Origin: Rhodovastum sp963714255
GTDB lineage: Bacteria > Pseudomonadota > Alphaproteobacteria > Acetobacterales > Acetobacteraceae
Direction: 5' to 3'
Assembly: GCA_963714255.1 (NCBI GenBank)
Contig: CAVQNU010000006.1
Coordinates: 1-64,000, forward strand
Length of the DNA: 64,000 nt
Made by a program: the position numbers and the translations under genes. Positions 43,135-51,877 of the stretch are shown here, piece after piece. Numbering within the stretch: the first letter of the stretch is position 1; each line of letters starts with the position of its first letter. The notes below the pieces were generated by a model. It was not told the origin of the DNA, did no database searches, and worked only from the letters and a program-made list of their open reading frames with translations.

Positions 43135-43319
43135 AGGAAGCAAGGCCAGGGCTCTGCCCTGGACCCGCCAAGGGCCGAGAGGCCCTTGGAACCCATTCCT
43201 TTTAGGTGGTTGTTATAAGAGGGGGTGAGGAGGTGTTGGTGACATCTCCTCACCCCCCTCTTATAACAACCGCTTAAGTCGCGGGGTCCAGGGCAGAGCC
43301 CTGGCCTTGCTTCCTTCAC
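43132..43319. repeat. Palindromic repeat, full form, copy e
   Basis: It has the outer arms, CCAAGGGCCGAGAGGCCCTTGG as second module, and the long centre. The central stem reads GGTTGTTATAAGAGGGGGTGAGGAG against CTCCTCACCCCCCTCTTATAACAACC, with loop near 43232-43244. The left edge contains the stop codon of the SPFH gene. Confidence 0.92.
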
Positions 43320-43369
43320 TCGCCGGCCCCGGCTCGCCCCCGCCAGCCACCCGAGGTTGCCCGACGCCG

Positions 43370-46300
43370 ATGCCGACGCCGTTCTCGTCCCAGGATCTCA
43401 GCCGCGCCTTCGATGCGCGCACCCTCACCCGTGGCCGCAGCCTGGTGCTGGCCGGCGCGGTGGAGGTGCGGATCGACGGCGACAGCATCGTGTCCGAGGT
43501 CCAGGACCCGGCCGGCCGGCACACCGGGCGCATCACCCCAGTCGCGAACGCGCGCCGTGTGGGGTTCGAGAGCCGGTGCAGTTGCGGTGTACCCGCTTGC
43601 CCGCATCTGGCCGCGGCCGCCTTCGCTGCCCTCGACCGGTTTCCCGCGCTGCGCCGGCCCGAGCAGCAGAGTTTCCTCGACACGCTGGTCACGGAACCGG
43701 AGGCCGAACGAAAGCGCACAGTGTTCGAACTGGCGCCGGCGTCTCCGCCCGCTGCCTGCATCGTCACCACCCTGCATATCGGCGAGCGCACCGGCACCAT
43801 TACCGCAACAACGCCATACCGGATCGCCGCCGATCAACAGGCGGATGCGGCCGCCCGGGAACTCGCGCGCCTGCTGGGCAGCGGGACCGACACGCGCACC
43901 GATGTGCCGCCGGCGCTGGTTGCCGAGGTGCTGCGCCTGCTGGTGCAAACGGGGCAGGCGCGCTGGCACGCGGGCTGGCGGTTTCTGGTACCCGGCGAGC
44001 CGCGCATTTTCGCCGCCGCCTCGGCCGCCACGCTGCCGTCCGGCTCGGGGGTTATTCTGAGCGAGACCGGACCATGGTATGTCGATGCCGCGTCCGGCGC
44101 GGTCGGGCGAGTTCGCGTGCAGCCGCCGGTCATTGCCCGGCGGCTGCCGCCGACGCCACCGCATTCCGTCGCGCCCATCGGCCGGGGGCGGGCGGCGCCG
44201 CCGAAGCGGCGGGTCGAGCCGGCGGCGGCCAGCGAACAGGTCATCATCGAACGCCAGCCGACGCCGGTGATCCGGCTGACGCGGTTTCCCTTCCCCGACG
44301 AAGGCGGCCGGATGCAGGAGACCGATGCGCTGCTGCTCGACTTCGACTATGGCGGCGCCGTGATCCCGGCCGACGACGAACGCCAGTTCGTCCGCATCGA
44401 GGAACCCGGCGGGCCGGTGTTCGTGCGCCGCGACCGCACCGCCGAGGCCGCGGCGCTGGAGGCCATCCGCCAGGACGGTTTCGTGCAGATGCGCATGGCC
44501 GAGGCGAAGGCGGCGAAAGGCCGGCTGGTGTTCCTCTTTCGCGGCCGCGAGGCCGCCGAACTCTGGCAGCGCTTCGTCACCGAACGCCTGCCGGCCCTGC
44601 AGGCGGGCGACTGGCGCAGCCGGATCGACCCCGGCTTCGGCCCCCGCCTCGCCCAGTCCGTCGGCGGGTGGGATATCCAGGTGGCCGATGCGCCGCACGG
44701 GAGTTTCTCGCTCGACCTCGGCATCGAAATCGACGGGGTGCGCCATCCGCTGCTGCCGATTCTGCGCCGCCTGCACGAACGCGGCGGCATGGACGCGGCG
44801 CGCATCGTCGGCGGCGAGCTGGTCACCAGCCTGGATGACGGCCGCATCCTGAAACTGCCGGCCGAGCGCATGGCCCGCCTGCTGGCGGTGATGGACGAAC
44901 TGATCGAGGCCGCCCGCCGCAGCACCGGCGACGCGCTGGTGCTGGACGCGGCCGAAGCGCCCGCCGTGCTCGACCTGGAGGACCTGGTGACCACCCGCTG
45001 GCAGGACGGGGCGGCGATCGCCGCCCATGTCGCGCGTTTCCGGGGCCTGGCCGACATCCATGACGTAACGCTGCCGGAGGGCTTCACCGGCACCCTGCGC
45101 CCCTACCAGCAGCAGGGCGTGAATTGGCTGCAGCATCTGCGCCAGAACGGTCTCGGCGGATTTCTCGCCGACGACATGGGGCTCGGCAAGACGGCGCAGA
45201 CCATTGCGCATATCGCCGTCGAGGAAGCGGCGGGGCGGCTTGAGCGGCCGGCGCTGGTGGTGGTGCCGACCAGCCTGGTGCCGAACTGGACCGCCGAATT
45301 GTCCCGCTTCGCGCCGCATCTGCGGGTGATGGTGCTGCACGGGCTCGACCGTCACGAACGGCGGCGGGAGCTCGGCGGCGTGCATGTGGTGATCACGACC
45401 TATACCGTTCTGGTGCGCGACATCGAGGACATGGCGGCGCTGCCCTGGCACATGGTGGTGCTGGACGAGGCGCAGGCGATCAAGAGCGCGACGGCGAAGG
45501 CCACGCATGCCGTGTGCCGGCTCGACACGGCCCACCGGCTGTGCCTGTCGGGCACGCCGATCGAGAACAATCTGGGCGAATTGTGGTCCCAGTTCGCCTT
45601 CCTGATGCCCGGGCTGCTCGGCCATCGCAAAAGCTTCACCAAGCGGTTTCGCACGCCGATTGAGAAGAACAACGACCCGGTGCGGCGCCGGCAACTGGCG
45701 TTGCGCATCCGCCCTTTCATTCTGCGCCGTACCAAGGCGGCGGTGGCCACCGAGCTGCCGCCGAAGCACACGATTCTGCGCCGTATCACCTTGGCACCGG
45801 AACAGCGCGAGCTTTACGAAACGATCCGCGCCACGCTGCACGAAAAGGTGGCGCAGGAAATCGCCGCGCACAGCCTGGCGCGCAGCCATGTGGTGGTGCT
45901 CGATGCGCTGCTGAAGCTGCGCCAGGTCTGCTGCGATCCGCGGCTGGTCAAGCTGCCGTCGGCGCAGCGGATCAGCACCTCCAGCAAGCTCGAAGACATG
46001 CTGGAGATGGTTGGCGAGATGCTGGCGGAAGGAAGGCGCATTCTGTTGTTCTCGCAGTTCACCTCGATGCTCGACCTGATGAAGCCGCGGCTGGTTGCCG
46101 CCGGCATACCGTTCGTTGAGCTGCGCGGCGACACGCGCGACCGGGCGACGCCGGTGCAGCGCTTCGAGGCGGGCGAGGTGCCGTTGTTTCTGATCAGCCT
46201 GAAGGCGGGCGGGCGCGGGCTTAATCTGGTCGCGGCCGACACGGTGATCCATTACGATCCCTGGTGGAACCCGGCGGTGGAGGAGCAGGCTTCCGACCGG

Positions 46301-46507
46301 GCGCACCGGATCGGCCAGACGAAATCTGTGTTCGTCTACAAGTTGATTGCGGCGGACACGGTTGAGGAGCGCATTCTGGAATTGCAGGAGCGCAAGGCGG
46401 CGCTGGCGAGCATTGCCTTCAGCGAAGACGGTTCGGCGCTGCCGGTGATGGCGGAAGAGGATATCGATTTCCTGTTCGGTCCGGCGCCCGACTTATTGGC
46501 GGCGTAA
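43370..46507 (+). CDS. SNF2-family helicase with SWIM zinc finger
   Basis: The product has about 1,045 residues. An N-terminal SWIM-type zinc finger (CSCGVPACPHLAA, about 64-76) and a long middle region precede the SNF2 ATPase. Motif I is LADDMGLGKTAQTIAH, motif II is LDEAQAIKS and motif III is LCLSGTPIENN. The C-terminal RecA lobe has LLFSQFTSMLDLMK and DPWWNPAVEEQASDRAHRIG. Such proteins remodel nucleoprotein complexes in an ATP-dependent way. The bacterial partners are not well known. The frame is open from 43307 inside repeat e, but ATG 43370 gives the family-like start. Confidence 0.92.
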   Translation: MPTPFSSQDLSRAFDARTLTRGRSLVLAGAVEVRIDGDSIVSEVQDPAGRHTGRITPVANARRVGFESRCSCGVPACPHLAAAAFAALDRFPALRRPEQQSFLDTLVTEPEAERKRTVFELAPASPPAACIVTTLHIGERTGTITATTPYRIAADQQADAAARELARLLGSGTDTRTDVPPALVAEVLRLLVQTGQARWHAGWRFLVPGEPRIFAAASAATLPSGSGVILSETGPWYVDAASGAVGRVRVQPPVIARRLPPTPPHSVAPIGRGRAAPPKRRVEPAAASEQVIIERQPTPVIRLTRFPFPDEGGRMQETDALLLDFDYGGAVIPADDERQFVRIEEPGGPVFVRRDRTAEAAALEAIRQDGFVQMRMAEAKAAKGRLVFLFRGREAAELWQRFVTERLPALQAGDWRSRIDPGFGPRLAQSVGGWDIQVADAPHGSFSLDLGIEIDGVRHPLLPILRRLHERGGMDAARIVGGELVTSLDDGRILKLPAERMARLLAVMDELIEAARRSTGDALVLDAAEAPAVLDLEDLVTTRWQDGAAIAAHVARFRGLADIHDVTLPEGFTGTLRPYQQQGVNWLQHLRQNGLGGFLADDMGLGKTAQTIAHIAVEEAAGRLERPALVVVPTSLVPNWTAELSRFAPHLRVMVLHGLDRHERRRELGGVHVVITTYTVLVRDIEDMAALPWHMVVLDEAQAIKSATAKATHAVCRLDTAHRLCLSGTPIENNLGELWSQFAFLMPGLLGHRKSFTKRFRTPIEKNNDPVRRRQLALRIRPFILRRTKAAVATELPPKHTILRRITLAPEQRELYETIRATLHEKVAQEIAAHSLARSHVVVLDALLKLRQVCCDPRLVKLPSAQRISTSSKLEDMLEMVGEMLAEGRRILLFSQFTSMLDLMKPRLVAAGIPFVELRGDTRDRATPVQRFEAGEVPLFLISLKAGGRGLNLVAADTVIHYDPWWNPAVEEQASDRAHRIGQTKSVFVYKLIAADTVEERILELQERKAALASIAFSEDGSALPVMAEEDIDFLFGPAPDLLAA

Positions 46508-46561
46508 TGGGGTCAAGGGGGCCACTGCCCCCTTGCGGGTCCAGGGCAGAGCCCTGGCCTT
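46508..46561. repeat. Palindromic repeat, half form, copy f
   Basis: Only the right half is present: GGGGGCCACTGCCCCC then GGGTCCAGGGCAGAGCCCTGGCCTT. It lies between the convergent helicase and methyltransferase genes. Confidence 0.85.
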
Positions 46562-46599
46562 ATCTTTCTTCGTCACATGCAACGAAATAGATGGGGAGC

Positions 46600-47310
46600 C
46601 TACACCAGCGCATGCAGCAGTACCGCCGCCGCCTGCGCCACATTCAGGCTTTGCACCCGCCCGGCCCCCGGAACGCGCACCGCCCGCCGGCAGGCTGCCG
46701 CGACCGGCGGTGAAACCCCGCGTTCCTCGGCGCCAAGCACCAGCGCCACCGGCCGGTCGCGCGGCAGCGCTGCCGGCGCCACCGCTTCGCCCGCCAGCAT
46801 GGCGGCGACGCTGCGGTAGTGCGGCGCCAGTCCGGCCAGCGCCCGTGGCAGGTCGCGGGTGCGCCAGACGGACAGATATTCGAGCCCGCCCTCGGCGGTG
46901 CGATAGGCGGCGTCGGACGGCAATGCCGCCCCCGGCATCTCGTGCAAAACCAGTCCCCGCACGCCGAAGAACGCCGCACTCCGGGCGATCGCGCCGAGAT
47001 TATGCGGATTGCCCACGCCGTCGAGAACGAGAAGAAACGGCAGGCGCGGCGGCGCGGCGAGATCGAGCAGATCAACCGCGCGCGGCTTGGCCACCACCGC
47101 CACGCCGCCGTGATGCGGCGTGCCCGCCACTTTGGCCAGTTCCTCGGCTTGCACCATCCGGTACGGGCGGCGCGCCGCGGCCAGCAGAGCGCACCAGGGG
47201 CCGGCCGCCTCGCGTCGCTCGGCCAGATAAAACAGCCGCAGTGCGTCGTCCGGGCGGCATGCGAACAGCGCGGCCACGGCATTCACGCCGCAAATCGTGT
47301 CGGGTTTCAT
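46600..47310 (-). CDS. TrmH/SpoU-family RNA 2'-O-methyltransferase
   Basis: The product has 236 residues. An N-terminal substrate-binding domain (ICGVNAVAALFACRPDDALR) precedes the SPOUT knot with its three motifs: GVGNPHNLGAIARSAAFFG, ALVLGAEERGVS and SLNVAQAAAVLLHAL. These methylate ribose in tRNA or 23S rRNA. The target cannot be settled here. ATG 47310 matches the family start, and the frame upstream lacks similarity. Confidence 0.9.
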   Translation of the reverse strand: MKPDTICGVNAVAALFACRPDDALRLFYLAERREAAGPWCALLAAARRPYRMVQAEELAKVAGTPHHGGVAVVAKPRAVDLLDLAAPPRLPFLLVLDGVGNPHNLGAIARSAAFFGVRGLVLHEMPGAALPSDAAYRTAEGGLEYLSVWRTRDLPRALAGLAPHYRSVAAMLAGEAVAPAALPRDRPVALVLGAEERGVSPPVAAACRRAVRVPGAGRVQSLNVAQAAAVLLHALV

Positions 47311-47332
47311 GAAGCTGGCATAGCATCCCGCG

Positions 47333-47983
47333 ATGGACATCCCGATTCTGTTCCGCGATTCGCGCCTCGTCGTGCTCGACAAGCCGCCCGGCCTTGCCGT
47401 GCATGCCGGGCCGCGCGGCGGGCCGAGCGTGGAGGATTTCTTTCCCGCCCTTTCGCGACGGCGCGACGGGCCGTGGCTGGCGCACCGGCTGGACGCCGAT
47501 ACGTCCGGCTGTCTGGTGGTGGCGCTGCGGCGCGCGGCGCTGCACGAAGCCCAGGCCGCCTTCGCCGAGGGGCGGGCGGAGAAAACCTACTGGGCCGTGG
47601 TGTGCGGTATTCCGGCGGGTGAGGCCGGCGTGGTCGACACGCCCCTGCGCCGGCACAGCGACAGGCAGGGATGGCGCATGCTGGCCGGTCCGGGCGGCCA
47701 GAATGCGGTCACGGCGTGGCGCCTGTGCGGGCGCGGCGACAAATTGGCCTGGCTGGAACTGCGCCCGCGCACCGGCCGCACCCACCAGGTGCGGGCGCAT
47801 TGCGCCGCGCTTGGCTGCCCGGTGCTGGGCGATCCGGTCTATGGCGCCGCGCCCGGCGGCGGACAAACCAGGCTGCACCTGCTGGCGCGCGCGATCACGC
47901 TGCCGCTCGCGCCGCCGGTGGTGGCGATGGCGCCGGTGCCGGCGCATATGCGTGCGGCCCTGGCCGGATGTGGCTGGCAATAA
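47333..47983 (+). CDS. RluA-family pseudouridine synthase
   Basis: The product has 216 residues, a short member without an S4 domain. It has LVVLDKPPGLAVHAGP, the catalytic Asp in LAHRLDADTSGCLVVAL, and ELRPRTGRTHQVRAHCAALG followed by VLGDPVYG. It isomerises uridine in rRNA or tRNA. It is divergent from the methyltransferase with 22 bases between starts, so the two may share control. Confidence 0.92.
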   Translation: MDIPILFRDSRLVVLDKPPGLAVHAGPRGGPSVEDFFPALSRRRDGPWLAHRLDADTSGCLVVALRRAALHEAQAAFAEGRAEKTYWAVVCGIPAGEAGVVDTPLRRHSDRQGWRMLAGPGGQNAVTAWRLCGRGDKLAWLELRPRTGRTHQVRAHCAALGCPVLGDPVYGAAPGGGQTRLHLLARAITLPLAPPVVAMAPVPAHMRAALAGCGWQ

Positions 47984-48240
47984 GCTAAGGCCTGGACCTG
48001 CCCTGTGCGGGGGGACAGCGGCAAGGGCATATCTGTTGTGGTGCGGTGACGGACAGGTTCCGTGTCATCGACCGCGAGGATTTGCGAATTCTCGGGTGAG
48101 CTGACACCGCATCCGGGCTATGTCACCGCGGCGAACATGGCCGACCGGTACCGGGTATGTGCTGACCTGCCTGGACGAAGCCCCGGTCCGCGTGGTCAAT
48201 CCGGACGTGCCGGGCCGGGGTGCGTGAGGAGAATCGAAGG

Positions 48241-48714
48241 ATGATCGGCATGCACAAACTGAGCCGCCGCGCCGGTTGGGCGCTCGCCGTGGTGATTGTC
48301 CTGGGCGCGACACGTGTCGCCGCCCAGTCGCCTGGCGCGCCCGGGTCACTGGACGACAGTGCCGGCCAGGGCCGGCGCATGCATCGCGGCGGGCAATCAA
48401 CCCAGCAACAGAGACCGGCCCCGCTGCCGGAAGTGAAGGTGACGCCGGACCCGTGGCCGCGGCTCGATCCGGGGGCGGTGTTCTGCCAGACATCGGAGGA
48501 TTTGCGTCAGCACCTCGCCGTCATGGCCGCACGTCTGGACGGCAACGGCGGCGGCCCGGGTGAGCCGGCCGGATGCCGGCTGGTCCGGGCGGCGACGCCG
48601 GTGACGGTGGTGGTGCGGGAAGGTCCGGGACGGACGCAGGTCCGGCTGTCCGGCGCTGCGGCCGAGACGGGATGGACCGACGCATTTCTGCCCGACAAGC
48701 AGGGCCGGCCCTGA
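48241..48714 (+). CDS. Exported protein of unknown function
   Basis: The product has about 157 residues from ATG 48241 (ATG 48220 is also in frame). The signal peptide AGWALAVVIVLGATRVAAQ ends with an AQ cleavage site. The next 45 residues are low in complexity (Gln, Arg, Gly). The C-terminal part has a VTVVVREGPGRTQVRLSG stretch and two cysteines that could pair. No family is recognised. Confidence 0.6.
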   Translation: MIGMHKLSRRAGWALAVVIVLGATRVAAQSPGAPGSLDDSAGQGRRMHRGGQSTQQQRPAPLPEVKVTPDPWPRLDPGAVFCQTSEDLRQHLAVMAARLDGNGGGPGEPAGCRLVRAATPVTVVVREGPGRTQVRLSGAAAETGWTDAFLPDKQGRP

Positions 48715-48931
48715 GGTTGTCCGGCCACGCGGCGGCGGCACTGCCGTTGATGCGTTCGCGCTGCGCGTCCGATCTTGCCGGCGGCCATCGGTTTGGGCTG
48801 CTGGCATGCGCTGGAGCGGCGCGGTTTGGGTGACACGACGTTGCCGACACTTCGGAAGACGCGCGCGAGGTGCTGGTAAGTCGTGCTGGCGGCGGCGGGA
48901 GCAGGAGGCCGCCGAGAGCGCGCCCGCGGCG

Positions 48932-49574
48932 CTACCTCGAAACGCAGTTTATCTGGGGACCGAAGCTGGTGCAGGTGGTGGTGACAGGTCGGTCCATCGC
49001 GTTCACCATTTGCTGTGTCTGCAAGAATTGCATCATCGCCGTGCCGGCCGCCTGACGGTTGCGTATTTCGTTCTGGTCCGCAGCGCGCAGGTCGGCGTCC
49101 GTTCCGCGAAGGGCCTCTTGATAATCGACCATAAATTGGTCCGTAGTCGCTTTCGCTTTTGTCGTGTACTCACCGAATGTGATTTTCTGCTGGACAAGTT
49201 TCAGAATGTTGTGATCAGCAGCGCTCCAAGTCCGAATCATCACCGGCACGGTCAGAGGGAACGAATTAACAAAATGAGGCAGCAACTGCTTCCTGCACGC
49301 CGGCACGTCATTGTGCAGATGCGATAAGGTCTGAACATCGCCCGGAGAAAACATTGATTTATCGGTGAGCTGCAAGATTGAAGCCTGCGTAGGGTTTGCG
49401 GGAAAGTGGACCGTGATGGATGCGTCGGCAGGGTTCGCGTGTGCAGCTCCCACGCAGGCTTTCATTTCCGGCATCGCTGGAGCGACGTTCTGACTTAATT
49501 GAGGCCACCTGCCCTTGCGCTGCGGTGGCGCAGCCAGCCAGAGCGGCCAACGCGATGACGAGCAACGGCCGCAT
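48932..49574 (-). pseudogene. Lipoprotein-like gene with a frameshift near the N-terminus
   Basis: ATG 49574 after GGAGGGG begins MRPLLVIALAALAGC, a clear lipoprotein signal with lipobox LAGC. About 25 codons later this frame loses sense, and the neighbouring frame continues from QNVAPAMPEMKACVGAAHAN to the stop at 48932 with a helical body (QQKITFGEYTTKAKATTDQF, GTAMMQFLQTQQMVNAMD). A single base change near 49490-49502 would join them. Otherwise an internal ATG near 49474 would give a cytosolic protein. The body is lower in GC than the surroundings. No family is recognised. Confidence 0.6.
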
Positions 49575-49911
49575 GGCGCGCCCCTCCGGTTGCTTCTGAT
49601 GCAATTCGGTAAGGTGTCGTTGTTGGCAACATCGGCAAATGCTTGACGGCTGCCCCCGCCATCCGTCGCGTGTTCGAGGAGGAGGCCGAGTTGTCCGCCA
49701 TGAATGAGGTGCGCCGGCACTCCCCGGCATCCTGGACAACGCCAAGGCGCGGGATTGTGCGCGGACGATTGCGGAGTGGAAGCAGCTGCCCGTGCCGCCG
49801 GTGTCGACGACCCGACTGCGGCCGGGGCGGAGGTGGCGCGCGACATTCCGCTCGACGTCCTGACACGCAAAAGGGCCTGTGAGCGCGCACGCCCACGACG
49901 TATCGTGGGTG

Positions 49912-50238
49912 ATGTTCCAGAAACGTTGTTTCCTCGCTGGATTTGCTGTCGCGGTCTTGGTCGGCTGTGCCGCCATCTGGCTTGCCGCCTTCAGGCTGGA
50001 AACCTATCGGGTGTTCGAGCGGCCGGACGGTGCCTACCGAGTTATCGTGCTGCGCCACCCCATGATTGTAAGGATGCCCGGGCAGGGCGCCGACGCGCCG
50101 GGCATTGTTCGGCTGGTCGACCGCGATGGTCACCAATTGGGCGAGGTGGCTGTCTGGACGGTTGAGGAGGTGGAGGAAGTCGATTGGAGCGGAAATCGAG
50201 CCCACATCAAGTTTATCGCGGACTGGCCGCTCCCCTGA
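49912..50238 (+). CDS. Small membrane-anchored protein of unknown function
   Basis: The product has about 108 residues from ATG 49912. ATG 49879 is also in frame. One hydrophobic segment, FLAGFAVAVLVGCAAIWLAAF, is followed by an extracytoplasmic beta-type domain (TYRVFERPDGAYRVIVLRHP). The pattern resembles small proteins that respond at the membrane, but no family is assigned. Confidence 0.6.
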   Translation: MFQKRCFLAGFAVAVLVGCAAIWLAAFRLETYRVFERPDGAYRVIVLRHPMIVRMPGQGADAPGIVRLVDRDGHQLGEVAVWTVEEVEEVDWSGNRAHIKFIADWPLP

Positions 50239-50396
50239 GAAAGGGCGGCTTCCTCGCCCGTCTTCGTCCAGAAGCGGCCGGCGCTGGTGACGGTCTGGGG
50301 GCCTCGACCGCGCCCGATCCAGCGCCTGCCGCTACCTATCCGCTACCTTGGCGCTTTGGGTGGTGCCTGGCGTTGCTCGCAACCCCTTGAAAAACT

Positions 50397-50473
50397 TGGC
50401 GGACCCGACACGATTCGAACGTGCGACCTTCGCCTTCGGAGGGCGACGCTCTATCCAGCTGAGCTACGGGTCC
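50397..50473 (-). tRNA. tRNA-Arg(CCG)
   Basis: The minus strand reads GGACCCGTAGCTCAGCTGG and on to GGGTCC-G-CCA. Acceptor, D (GCTC/GAGC), anticodon (TCGCC/GGCGA, loop CTCCGAA) and T arms all close. The anticodon is CCG and CCA is encoded. The gene is uninterrupted. Confidence 0.95.
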
Positions 50474-50518
50474 AACAGCCGCCTCCCATAACGCAGATCC
50501 AAGCCGAGCGCCAGCGCC

Positions 50519-51598
50519 TCAATCCTGCGCTTCCAGCCATGCTTCCGCCGCCCGTTCCGCCCCCGAGGGAAGCGCCGCCGACGGGTTGCGCAGCCAGGCC
50601 ACGATGTCGCCGATCGGCACCGCCCGGTCGTGGTCGCGCAGCAGCAGATGATAGCCCTCCGGATAATAGGCGATCCGCGGCCCGTCCGCCCCGCCGCGCG
50701 GCAACGCCCGCCAGGTGGTCGCGGTCGCCGCTTTGGGCACCAACTCGTCCTTGCCGCCATACAGCAGCAGGCTCGGCACCCGCAGCCGCGGCGCCGACGC
50801 CAGCGCCGCGTCCATCAGGTTCACCAGCCCGCCCAGTGCGTCCATGCGCGTGCGCCGGATGGTCAGCGGATCGGTCGACAGGCGGATCAGCGCCTCGCGG
50901 TTGTCGCTCGCGGTGATCTGCACCGGCCCGCGCGTCAGCCCCATCCCGGGCACCAGCGCCACCGCCAGCCACAAGGCGCCCGACAGCACGAAGTTCATGC
51001 GCGCCCGCCCCCACACCGCCGGGGCGATCAGCACATACGACACGTCCTGCGGAGCCAGCTTGCCGGTCGCCAGCACCATCAGCACCGCAGCCCCCATGCT
51101 TTCGCCCATCAGCACCAGCTTCACGCCGGGATGCAGCGCGCGCACCAGCCGCACCATCTCGGCCGCATCCGTCACCAGGGCCTCGGTGCCCGGCCAGAAC
51201 CCCCGCCCGGGCGCTTCGCCGAAGCAGCGCTGGTCGGGCGCATACACCGCCACGCCCGCCGCGGTGAACGCCGGCGCCGGATATTCCCAGGCGTCGCGGC
51301 TGTCGTTGAACCCGTGCAACGCCAGCACCACCGCCTCGGGTTCGCGGTCGGGCAGCCAGGCGCGATAGGGCAGCCGCGCCCCGTCCGGCATGGTGAACGC
51401 ATCCTCGGTCATCGATGCGGCCTCCACCGCCGGCCCCGGCGGAGCCCCTATCGACGCACACCCGCCCAGCGCCGCCGCAATGCCCAGGCCCAGCACGCCG
51501 CGCCGCGTCACGCCAGCCGCGGAACCAGCCGCAGCGGCGATCGCCGGGGCGGCAGCGGGACGAAACGACGGGCGCGCGGTTGAAAGCATGCGCCCCAT
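50519..51598 (-). CDS. Alpha/beta hydrolase, monoacylglycerol-lipase type, likely exported lipoprotein
   Basis: The product has about 359 residues from ATG 51598. It has VTRRGVLGLGIAAALGGCAS (twin-arginine plus lipobox Cys). The hydrolase fold shows VVLALHGFNDSRDAWEYPA, the nucleophile elbow LMGESMGAAVLM, the acid in LYGGKDELVP and His in EGYHLLLRD. The family cleaves monoacylglycerols or lysophospholipids. An unusual point is the surface anchoring. ATG 51607 is an alternative start. Confidence 0.88.
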   Translation of the reverse strand: MGRMLSTARPSFRPAAAPAIAAAAGSAAGVTRRGVLGLGIAAALGGCASIGAPPGPAVEAASMTEDAFTMPDGARLPYRAWLPDREPEAVVLALHGFNDSRDAWEYPAPAFTAAGVAVYAPDQRCFGEAPGRGFWPGTEALVTDAAEMVRLVRALHPGVKLVLMGESMGAAVLMVLATGKLAPQDVSYVLIAPAVWGRARMNFVLSGALWLAVALVPGMGLTRGPVQITASDNREALIRLSTDPLTIRRTRMDALGGLVNLMDAALASAPRLRVPSLLLYGGKDELVPKAATATTWRALPRGGADGPRIAYYPEGYHLLLRDHDRAVPIGDIVAWLRNPSAALPSGAERAAEAWLEAQD

Positions 51599-51649
51599 GG
51601 CTATCATGCCCCCCGCCCCCCCGGGCAATCCCCAGAGTTTGAGGCCCCT

Positions 51650-51877
51650 ATGCCGGACGGTGCCACCCCAAAAGTATCCACTGATTCGATCACATCCGAA
51701 ACCATTCCTGCCGAAACCATATACGTCGACGACCGGACCGTCGCCTGTGATGGCGGCGACCTGGCGCTCGGCCATCCCCGTGTCTTTCTGCGCATCGCCG
51801 GCACCCAGGTGATGTGTCCCTATTGCTCGCGCCTGTATGTGCTCAAACCGGGCGCCGGCGGCGGAGCCGCGCACTGA
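51650..51877 (+). CDS. Small zf-CHCC zinc-finger protein
   Basis: The product has 75 residues. The C-terminal half carries VACDGGDLALGHPRVFL and then VMCPYCSRLYV, the Cys-His-Cys-Cys pattern of the NDUFS6-like zinc finger family common in alphaproteobacteria. The stop overlaps a potential CTG start of polA and lies inside the long form of polA. Confidence 0.85.
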   Translation: MPDGATPKVSTDSITSETIPAETIYVDDRTVACDGGDLALGHPRVFLRIAGTQVMCPYCSRLYVLKPGAGGGAAH

